NCBI RefSeq assembly: GCF_030317035.1
Contig: NZ_JASZYK010000004.1
Coordinates: forward strand, 124,001 to 188,000
DNA from: Variovorax sp. J22G73
GTDB lineage: Bacteria; Pseudomonadota; Gammaproteobacteria; Burkholderiales; Burkholderiaceae_C
Reading direction: 5' to 3'
DNA length: 64,000 nt
The translations under genes were made by a program, and so were the position numbers. Below, piece by piece: positions 19,601 to 26,100 of this stretch (position 1 is the stretch's first letter; each line of letters begins with the position of its first letter). The notes beneath the pieces are model-generated. The model was not told where the DNA came from. It saw only the letters and a program-made list of their open reading frames with translations, and searched no databases.

Positions 19601-20368
19601 ATGACCTGGTCCGCCAAGCAATACAGCGCCTTCGAAGAAGAACGCACACGACCGGTCCGCGACCTGGTCGCGGCCATTTCGCACAGCGAACGCCCGGTGC
19701 GTGTCGCCATCGACCTGGGCTGCGGCCCGGGCAACTCCACCGAGGTGCTGGCGCAGCGCTTTCCCGATGCGGCCGTGAGCGGCATCGACAGCTCCGACGA
19801 CATGATCGACGCCGCCACAAGGCGCATGCCCCACGTGCCCTTCGCCGTGGCCGACATCGCCACCTGGCGCGCCGCGCAGCCGATGGACGTGATCCTGGCG
19901 AACGCCTCTCTGCAATGGCTGCCCGACCACGCCACGCTGTACCCGCGGCTGGCGGCACAGCTCGTGCCCGGCGGGCAGTTGGCCATCCAGACGCCCGACA
20001 ACCTCGAGGAGCCCGCGCACCGGCTGGCGCGCGAGGTGGCCGCGGACAAGGCCTTTGCCGAGCGCATCGGCGCGGTGCGGCATCCGCCGCGCCACGGCGC
20101 CATCGACTACTACGCGATGCTGCGCCCGCACTGCAGCCGCGTGGACGTGTGGCGCACGACCTACTACCACCCGCTGGCCGATGCCGCCGCGGTGGTCGAG
20201 TGGTTCAAGGGCTCGGCGCTGCGGCCTTACCTGGCGCTGCTCGACGCGGGGCAGCAGGCCGCGTTCCTCGCGCGCTACCAGGAGGCGATTGCGCAGGCGT
20301 ACCCGGCGCTGGCGGACGGCAGCGTGCTGTTGCCGTTCCCGAGGTTGTTCATCGTCGCCACGCGCTGA
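19601..20368 (+). CDS. tam: Trans-aconitate 2-methyltransferase-like SAM methyltransferase
   Basis: A 255-residue class I methyltransferase. The start MTWSAKQYSAFEEERTRPVR and the SAM-binding motif AIDLGCGPGNSTEVL match E. coli Tam (252 residues). SGIDSSDDMIDAA and VILANASLQWLPDH follow the same order. Tam methylates trans-aconitate, which forms spontaneously from cis-aconitate and inhibits the TCA cycle. Diverges from the LysR gene, 104 bp apart. Confidence 0.88.
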   Translation: MTWSAKQYSAFEEERTRPVRDLVAAISHSERPVRVAIDLGCGPGNSTEVLAQRFPDAAVSGIDSSDDMIDAATRRMPHVPFAVADIATWRAAQPMDVILANASLQWLPDHATLYPRLAAQLVPGGQLAIQTPDNLEEPAHRLAREVAADKAFAERIGAVRHPPRHGAIDYYAMLRPHCSRVDVWRTTYYHPLADAAAVVEWFKGSALRPYLALLDAGQQAAFLARYQEAIAQAYPALADGSVLLPFPRLFIVATR

Positions 20369-20473
20369 ACGGGCGCCGAACAGAGGGCCGTGCAGGCGGC
20401 CTTTCAGGCGGGCGCTCTTTTTTTCTCCCAGATCGCTGCGGATCATCGGGCCTTCCCTATCTACGGTCCCACC

Positions 20474-20746
20474 ATGTCCCAGCCTTCCAAAGCCACCTAC
20501 GTCGACGACCTGCATGCCCCGCAGGTGTTCGCGGACGATGTCTCGGGCTACTGGGTCAACGCGGGCTGCGTCCACATCACCCTGGATGCCAGCCGCGTCG
20601 ACCACAGTTCCGACCGCTGCAGCGTCACCCGCGTCGCGGCGCTGCGCCTCACCCTGCCGATTCCGATCGCGCAGGTGCTGGCCGTCAACCTGTACGACTT
20701 CCTGAAGCAGCGCGGCCTGGCGCCCGCGCCCGGCAACGGGCACTGA
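20474..20746 (+). CDS. Small conserved hypothetical protein
   Basis: A 90-residue protein with no signal peptide or membrane segment. It starts MSQPSKATYVDDLHAPQVFA. The order YWVNAGCVHITLDASRVD ... VAALRLTLPIPIAQVLAVNL ... DFLKQRG looks like a small beta-rich domain ending in a helix, loosely recalling DUF3467-type proteins. I do not recognise a function. It lies alone between tam and the Fur-controlled receptor. Confidence 0.65.
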   Translation: MSQPSKATYVDDLHAPQVFADDVSGYWVNAGCVHITLDASRVDHSSDRCSVTRVAALRLTLPIPIAQVLAVNLYDFLKQRGLAPAPGNGH

Positions 20747-20826
20747 CAGGTAAAGCCCCGGCAAACGCGGCCGGGCCGGGCGGCGGAAGGGCCGGCTTCC
20801 CAAATTTCTACGAGATGCGCCACCAA

Positions 20827-20845
20827 GATGAGAGCCATTCTTATC
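20827..20845 (+). promoter_or_regulatory. Fur box upstream of TonB receptor
   Basis: GATGAGAGCCATTCTTATC matches the two other Fur boxes in the window (shared ATGAGA-N4-TTCTTAT). It lies 18 bp upstream of a TTG start at 20863. An in-frame ATG at 20815 would place the box inside the coding region, so the box argues for the later start. Confidence 0.75.
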
Positions 20846-20862
20846 TACAGAGTGAGCCACCG

Positions 20863-23067
20863 TTGAACCCCAGACGCCCCGACACCCTTGCCTCCGCGGC
20901 GAGCCTTTCCCTCTCCTCCCTCTCCTCCCTCTCCTCCCTCTCCTTCGCGCGCGCTACCGTGCTGGTGCTGTGGGCCGCCACGCACGGCGGCCGGGCCCTG
21001 GCGCAAGACGCGCAAGACGCTCCGGTGGCCCAGGCCAGGGACGCCAGCGCGCTGCCGACCGTGACCGTCACCGCCGACACGCCCGAAGATTCGCAGCAGC
21101 ACCTGAACGCGAAGGTGAGCAGCGGCGCGCTGGGCGCCCGCTCGCAGCTCGACACGCCCTTCTCCACCACCGTGGTGCGCAGCGACGACATCGCCGAGCG
21201 GCAGGTGTCCAAGCTGGGCGACGTGTTCGCGCTGGACGCCTCGGTGTCCGACAACAGCGGCGCCTACAACAGCTGGGCCAGCTACATCACCGTGCGCGGC
21301 CTGCCGCTGGACTGGCAGAACGGCTACCGCATCGACGGCCAGCCCTTTCTCAGCTACGCCATCACGCTGCCCTACGAGCACTTCGAGCAGATCGAGCTGC
21401 TCAAGGGTTCGTCGGGCTTCATGTACGGCTTCGGCACGCCGGGCGGCATCGTGAACTACGTGACGAAGAAGCCGACCGACACGCCGGTGCGCAGCATCGA
21501 GGTCGGCTACAAGACCGCCGGCATCTGGAGCGAGCACATCGACCTGGGCGGGCGCTTCGGCGCGGACGACCGCTTCGGCTACCGGCTGAACGCCACGCAC
21601 GAGGAAGGCAAGACCTACAACGACGGCAACGTGCGCCGCGACTCGGTATCGCTCGGGCTGGACGCCAGGCTGACCGACAAGCTCACCTGGAACTTCGATT
21701 CGCTCTACCAGAAGCGCAACGCCACCGGCCAGACACCGTCGATCTACACGGGCAGCTACACCGGCACCAGCCTGCCGGCCACCATTGCCGCGAACAACGC
21801 CGGCCTGGTGGGCCCGGGCCAGCACCTGGCCACCGACTTCACGATGTTCTCCACCGGGCTGCAGTACCAGCTTTCGCCCGACTGGACACTGGCCACCAGC
21901 TACAGCCACAGCAGCGCCGCGCGCAGCCGCAACGAAAGCATCGCCTACCTGCAGGACGCCAGCGGCAGCTACGACGACTACCGCTACGACGGCGCCGAGA
22001 GCCACCGCTTCAACCAGTGGCAGGCCATGGCCACGGGCAAGGTACGCACCGGCAGCTACGAGCACCAGCTGACGCTGGGCGCCTCGTGGCAGAAGCAGGT
22101 GAACGACTACAGCGCCAACAGCGTCTACCAGTTCATCGGCACCGGCAGCATCTTCGGGCAGAACACCAACGGCTACGAGAGCACGACCGCCTTCGCGCGC
22201 TACCGCCCCAGCGACATCACGCAGCGCGCGGTGTTCGCCAGCGACACGCTGAAGCTGTCTGAGCAGTGGTCCGTGCTGGGCGGCCTGCGCAGCACCGACT
22301 ACACGCAGAACGGCTACGACACCACCGGCGCGCAGAACGCCAGCTACCGCAAGAACGGCGTGCTCACGCCCACGCTGGCGCTGATGTTCAAGCCCGCACC
22401 CGACACCACGCTGTACACCAGCTACGTCGAGTCGCTGGAGGCGGGCAGCACGGTGAGCAACCTGTACGCCAACGACGGCGAGCTGCTCAAGCCGCTGAAG
22501 AGCCGCCAGTACGAGCTGGGCCTGAAGACCGAGCGCGACCGCTGGAGCGCCACGGCGGCGCTGTTCCGCATCGAGCGCGGCGCGGAATACGCCAACAGCG
22601 CCAACGTGCTGGTGCAGGACGGCCAGTCGATCTACCAGGGCGCGGAGCTCGGCGCCTCCACGCGGCTGGGTTCGCAGTGGCAGGTCGGCGGCAACCTGAT
22701 GCTGCTCGACAGCGCGTACCGGCGCGGCAGCAGCTACATCGGCAACCGCGTGGCAGGCGCGCCGAAGCTGGTCGCAACGGCGCAGGTGTCCTACGACGTG
22801 GCCCAGGTGCCGGGGCTGAAGCTGTCGGCCGACATGAAGTACACCGGCGCCACCATGCTCGACGCGGCCAATCGCCTGAGCGTGCCCGGCTACACGGTGG
22901 CGAACATCGGCGCGAGCTACGTCACGCGCCTGGGCGGGCACCCCACCACCTTTCGCGCGGCCATCAACAACGTGGCGAACCGGCGCTACTGGGAGTACCA
23001 GTACGACAGCTACATCAAGCCCGGCGACCCGCGCACCTTCAGCCTGAGCGCCAAGCTCGACTTCTAG
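20863..23067 (+). CDS. TonB-dependent siderophore receptor
   Basis: A 734-residue outer-membrane receptor if translation begins at TTG 20863, chosen because the Fur box at 20827-20845 lies just before it; an ATG at 20815 is also in frame. The leader contains four 9-bp repeats coding SLS units, then a hydrophobic core and a cleavage site near GRALAQ. There is no STN domain: the protein goes straight to the TonB-box/plug region (LPTVTVTADTPED ... SYITVRGLPLDWQNGYRIDG; ELLKGSSGFMYGFGTPGG), so it does not signal through a FecR. The barrel ends DPRTFSLSAKLDF. A small exported protein follows 5 bp later. Confidence 0.92.
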   Translation: MNPRRPDTLASAASLSLSSLSSLSSLSFARATVLVLWAATHGGRALAQDAQDAPVAQARDASALPTVTVTADTPEDSQQHLNAKVSSGALGARSQLDTPFSTTVVRSDDIAERQVSKLGDVFALDASVSDNSGAYNSWASYITVRGLPLDWQNGYRIDGQPFLSYAITLPYEHFEQIELLKGSSGFMYGFGTPGGIVNYVTKKPTDTPVRSIEVGYKTAGIWSEHIDLGGRFGADDRFGYRLNATHEEGKTYNDGNVRRDSVSLGLDARLTDKLTWNFDSLYQKRNATGQTPSIYTGSYTGTSLPATIAANNAGLVGPGQHLATDFTMFSTGLQYQLSPDWTLATSYSHSSAARSRNESIAYLQDASGSYDDYRYDGAESHRFNQWQAMATGKVRTGSYEHQLTLGASWQKQVNDYSANSVYQFIGTGSIFGQNTNGYESTTAFARYRPSDITQRAVFASDTLKLSEQWSVLGGLRSTDYTQNGYDTTGAQNASYRKNGVLTPTLALMFKPAPDTTLYTSYVESLEAGSTVSNLYANDGELLKPLKSRQYELGLKTERDRWSATAALFRIERGAEYANSANVLVQDGQSIYQGAELGASTRLGSQWQVGGNLMLLDSAYRRGSSYIGNRVAGAPKLVATAQVSYDVAQVPGLKLSADMKYTGATMLDAANRLSVPGYTVANIGASYVTRLGGHPTTFRAAINNVANRRYWEYQYDSYIKPGDPRTFSLSAKLDF
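20908..20943 (+). repeat. 9-bp tandem repeat in receptor signal peptide
   Basis: Four perfect copies of TCCCTCTCC, in frame, coding SLS-SLS-SLS-SLS in the leader of the TonB receptor. Copy-number change would keep the frame and only lengthen or shorten the leader. Confidence 0.9.
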
Positions 23068-23072
23068 GCGCG

Positions 23073-23582
23073 ATGAACCCGCTGTTCCACCGCGTCGCGC
23101 GGCTCGCCTGCGCGGCGCTGTGCACGTGCACGTGCACGTGCACGTGCACGTGCATGTGCATGTGCATGTGCATGTGCATGTGCATGTGCATGTGCATGTG
23201 CATGTGCATGTGCATGACTTTCGGCGCGGCGAGCGCCGCGGCGCAGGGCCGCATGGTGTCCAGCACCTGGCTGCCCGGCGGCAAGTTCGCGCTGGTCTGC
23301 GACTACGACGGCGTCGAGTACCTGACGCTGGGCGCCGACCCACCGGATGCATGCGCCGATGTGGCGCCTGCATCGCAGGCGATCGGCGCAGCGCCTCGAC
23401 CGATGCCTCAGACAGCGCCGCTGCCCGCGGTCGTGGTGTCGCGCGCGGAGGCGTTTCCGGAGTCGCACAGCTACGTCGGCGGCTTCTTCATCGACCCGCT
23501 GTCGGCGGCGTTGCGCGCCACCGGGCTGGGCCTGCTGCTGGGTGGCGAGTGGTCGCGCGGGCCGCGCCACTACAACCGCTGA
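23073..23582 (+). CDS. Small exported protein with Cys-Thr/Cys-Met repeat in its signal peptide
   Basis: A 169-residue protein starting MNPLFHRVARLACAAL. A run of 5 Cys-Thr then 11 Cys-Met pairs (residues 17-48) follows, then MTFGAASAAAQG, a plausible signal-peptidase site. The mature part (about 110 residues) has SSTWLPGGKFALVCDYDGVE and later RAEAFPESHSYVGGFFIDPL; I recognise no domain. It begins 5 bp after the TonB receptor, so it is probably co-transcribed under Fur. The repeat is made of hexanucleotides, so the reading frame survives slippage. Removing it leaves an ordinary signal peptide, which suggests that the repeat expanded inside a real gene. Confidence 0.7.
   Translation: MNPLFHRVARLACAALCTCTCTCTCTCMCMCMCMCMCMCMCMCMCMCMTFGAASAAAQGRMVSSTWLPGGKFALVCDYDGVEYLTLGADPPDACADVAPASQAIGAAPRPMPQTAPLPAVVVSRAEAFPESHSYVGGFFIDPLSAALRATGLGLLLGGEWSRGPRHYNR
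23121..23216 (+). repeat. Hexanucleotide microsatellite, 16 units
   Basis: Five TGCACG units (23121-23150) then eleven TGCATG units (23151-23216). Every step alternates pyrimidine-purine for 96 bp, the pattern that favours Z-DNA. The block change from ACG to ATG looks like a single base change spread by repeat expansion. It lies within the leader of the gene at 23073. Confidence 0.97.
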
Positions 23583-23658
23583 TGCCGCGCCATGCGGCGC
23601 CATGCCGTGTCATGCCTGCAGCCCGGCGTCCATTTTTTCTCCCGTTTTGAAAGCCACC

Positions 23659-24114
23659 ATGGCGGTCATGAAAAGCCCATGGCATCGCAACACGCCTGCG
23701 CCTTCGCAGGCACTTCACTTCCATGGCCTGCAGGCCGCGTCGCCTGCGCAGCGCCACCCCATGGGGCACGCCATGCAGGCCCGATGGAACCACGCACAGC
23801 TCACGCACGCACCCTCGCACACGCCGGTGCACACGTTGGCGCACATGGCGCCACAAAGGCTGCGCAAGGCCTCGTGGCTGCCGCGCCTGGCCGGCCTGCT
23901 GGCCTTCTGCGCACTCGCCCTCGGCGTGATGCTGGCGGGCAGCGAAACCTGCACCGCGCAGGAAGCGCCCGGCACCTTCGCAGGCAGTTACAGCCGCTCG
24001 ACGCTCGCGCTCATCACCGATTCGCGCGCCGACGCGGCCGCCCACCCGCATGGCGCCGGCTGCCGGCATCCGCGCAAGGCGAGCCGCGTCGCGCACCCGA
24101 AGCCGGCGCCCTGA
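23659..24114 (+). CDS. Hypothetical protein with one membrane segment
   Basis: A 151-residue frame. The N-terminal half is His/Ala/Pro-rich. A basic stretch RLRKASW then leads to a hydrophobic segment LPRLAGLLAFCALALGVMLA, and the C-terminal part is short (SETCTAQEAPGTFAGSYSRS...). If real, translation might instead start at ATG 23845 (MAPQRLRKASW), which would put the hydrophobic segment in a normal signal-peptide position. No family recognised. Another frame of this GC-rich stretch is also open, so the call is weak. Confidence 0.35.
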   Translation: MAVMKSPWHRNTPAPSQALHFHGLQAASPAQRHPMGHAMQARWNHAQLTHAPSHTPVHTLAHMAPQRLRKASWLPRLAGLLAFCALALGVMLAGSETCTAQEAPGTFAGSYSRSTLALITDSRADAAAHPHGAGCRHPRKASRVAHPKPAP

Positions 24115-24128
24115 GCGCCGCCGTGCAC

Positions 24129-24815
24129 ATGCTGCGGCCCGTTCCTTTTTTCAGTGCCCTGCTGGTGCAGGCCGACCCCGCGGTCGCGCTGCGCCTGCGG
24201 CACATCCTCTGCGCGCTGGCGCCGGGGCAGCAGGTGCTGCAGGCGTTCACGCGCGCGGAAGCCGAAGGCCTGCTGGCCACCTTCCTGTTCGACCTGGTGC
24301 TGGTCGACATGCAGCTGCGCCCGGCCGGCGACGGCGCCGCGCTGGTCGAGCGCATACGCGCCGCGCAGCCGCGCGCGCAGGTGGTGGCGGTGTCGGACAT
24401 GGACCACCACGCGCTGGTGGTCGCCGCGTTCAGCGCGGGCGCCGCGGGCTACCTGCTGAGCCAGGCGGACGACGCCGAGATCGCGCACGCGCTGCGTGCC
24501 CTGAACAACGGCGGCGTGGCGCTGGACGCGCGCGTGGCGCGGCACGTGCTGGGCATGTTGTCTGTGCTGCTGCAGCGCGAAGAAGGCGCATCACCGCAGC
24601 CCAAGGCGGCACCGGCCCCCTTCGACTTGCGCCCGCGCGAGCTGCAGCTGCTGCGGCTGATTGCCGACGGCCTGAGCAACCAGCAGATCGCGCATGCGCT
24701 CGCGGTGTCGGTCCACACCGTCGAGTTCCACGCGAAGAACGCCTACCGCAAGCTGGAGGTCAGCTCCCGGACCCAGGCCATCCTCGAGGCAACGCGCCAC
24801 GGCCTGCTGGGCTGA
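24129..24815 (+). CDS. LuxR/NarL-family response regulator
   Basis: A 228-residue two-domain regulator. The receiver domain (residues 8-130) has the phospho-acceptor D60 in DLVLVDMQL. The early acidic pair is reduced to QAD, and the lysine expected after the GAAGYLL turn is replaced (YLLSQADD), so phosphorylation may be altered. The C-terminal LuxR helix-turn-helix is LRPRELQLLRLIADGLSNQQ then VSVHTVEFHAKNAYRKLEV. No partner kinase is adjacent. GTG 24123, two codons upstream, is an alternative start. Confidence 0.88.
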   Translation: MLRPVPFFSALLVQADPAVALRLRHILCALAPGQQVLQAFTRAEAEGLLATFLFDLVLVDMQLRPAGDGAALVERIRAAQPRAQVVAVSDMDHHALVVAAFSAGAAGYLLSQADDAEIAHALRALNNGGVALDARVARHVLGMLSVLLQREEGASPQPKAAPAPFDLRPRELQLLRLIADGLSNQQIAHALAVSVHTVEFHAKNAYRKLEVSSRTQAILEATRHGLLG

Positions 24816-24957
24816 TGCGCGGCGGCTGCCGCGTGAGCAGCGTGAGGAAGGCCAGGTGCTTCGCGTCCCAGGCGAAGAACATCGCCAGCAGCACGGCGTC
24901 GCCCACGGCCAGCGCGATCAGGGTGCGCCAGTCCCACAGCCAGTCGAAGAAGGTCAT
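24760..24957 (-). CDS. Possible small membrane protein
   Basis: A 65-residue frame starting MTFFDWLWDWRTLIALAVGD with one clear hydrophobic segment (ALAVGDAVLLAMFFAW) and a basic tail. It overlaps the 3' end of the response regulator on the other strand by 56 bp. No ribosome-binding site is evident. The sensible amphipathic N-terminus makes it better than a random shadow, but there is no family support. Confidence 0.35.
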   Translation of the reverse strand: MTFFDWLWDWRTLIALAVGDAVLLAMFFAWDAKHLAFLTLLTRQPPRISPAGRGALPRGWPGSGS

Positions 24958-25069
24958 GGATCGAAACCAGGGAGTGATGAATGCAAGGCCTGCAGCTTGC
25001 GGCCCGCACGTTGCCCGCGGATTTCAGCGTGTTGCAGCCTCGGGGCCGCGCAGAGCAAAGGTGGCCCGC

Positions 25070-25897
25070 TCAGGCCTCTGGCGCGGGGTTGCGCGTGACA
25101 GCGGGCACGAACATGTAGCCCTCGTTGCGCACGGTGCGAATCAGGTCGGCGCGCACCTCCCCAGAGGCCAGCTTGCGGCGCAGGCGGCTGACCTGCACGT
25201 CGATGGCGCGGTCGTACGAATCGCTCTCTGCGCCCAGCGCGTACTGCACCAGCTGGTCGCGCGTGAGCACGCGGCGCGGGTGCTGCACCAGCGCGCGCAG
25301 CAGTCGGAACTCGCCGTCGGAGAGGTCCACGGGCTGGCCCTGCGGGTCGTGCAGCAGGCGGGTCTCGAGGTCGATGCACCAGCCCGCGAAGTACAGCACC
25401 GTGGCGGGGGCGTCCGCCGCGGGCTGCGAGGGCGCGACGGGCTGCGCGGCAGAACGTGCCCCGGTGCTGGCTGCATTCATCGGATTCACGGCATTGGAAT
25501 TGGCCGTGCGCCGCAGCACCGTGCGAATCCGCGCGAGCAGCTCGCGCGGGTTGCAGGGCTTGGCCAGGTAGTCTTCCGCGCCGATCTCCAGGCCCACGAT
25601 GCGGTCGATGTCGGTGCCCACCGCCGACAGCATGATCACGGGCGGGCCGCCCACGCGCTGCAGCTCGCGCAGCGCGCTCAGGCCGTCTTCGCCGGGCATC
25701 ATCACGTCGAGCACGATGAGCGCGTAGTCGGCCTGCGCGAGCCGCTCGCGCATTTCCGCGGGATGGCCGGCCGCGTCGACCTGGAAGCCGTGCTTTTCCA
25801 GGAAGGACGCCACCAGGCTGCGAATGCCGGCGTCGTCGTCGACGATGAGGATGCGGGTGGACAGGTTCACGTTGCGGCGGATCGGAAGCTGGATCAT
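25070..25897 (-). CDS. OmpR-family response regulator
   Basis: A 275-residue regulator. The receiver has the acidic pair in ILIVDDDAG, phospho-acceptor D64 in ALIVLDVMMPG, and K113 in GAEDYLAKPC. An unusually long Asn/Ala/Pro-rich linker (TANSNAVNPMNAASTGARSA...) leads to the winged helix (LSDGEFRLLRALVQHPRRVL; IDVQVSRLRRKL; IRTVRNEGYMFVPAV). Start MIQLPIRRN is chosen over a longer frame of low-complexity sequence. It diverges from the histidine kinase at 26101, its obvious partner, 203 bp away. Confidence 0.93.
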   Translation of the reverse strand: MIQLPIRRNVNLSTRILIVDDDAGIRSLVASFLEKHGFQVDAAGHPAEMRERLAQADYALIVLDVMMPGEDGLSALRELQRVGGPPVIMLSAVGTDIDRIVGLEIGAEDYLAKPCNPRELLARIRTVLRRTANSNAVNPMNAASTGARSAAQPVAPSQPAADAPATVLYFAGWCIDLETRLLHDPQGQPVDLSDGEFRLLRALVQHPRRVLTRDQLVQYALGAESDSYDRAIDVQVSRLRRKLASGEVRADLIRTVRNEGYMFVPAVTRNPAPEA

Positions 25898-26100
25898 AGG
25901 CCGGGCACCGCCGCGGGCCGAAGCCCCGCGCGCGGCACGGGCGATTCGCGCGCTGCAACGAACTGCAATGCGCTGAAATGCGGCGGCAACAGCCCGGCCG
26001 CACACTGCGGCGCTCCCACAGCCGCAAGAAAAGGAATGGCTACGCACGCGGGGCGCCGCACCGGCGTGACATCGCCCGGCGTCCGTGCCAGCATCGCCCC

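Noticed and set aside
23121-23216. Microsatellite as a CRISPR array or phase-variation frameshift switch
   Set aside because: Units are 6 bp without spacers, so not CRISPR; the unit length is a multiple of three, so slippage cannot switch the frame.
20845-23373. An 842-codon minus-strand frame covering the TonB receptor and microsatellite
   Set aside because: Arg/Ala/Val shadow with no domains; the plus strand has a clear receptor under a Fur box.
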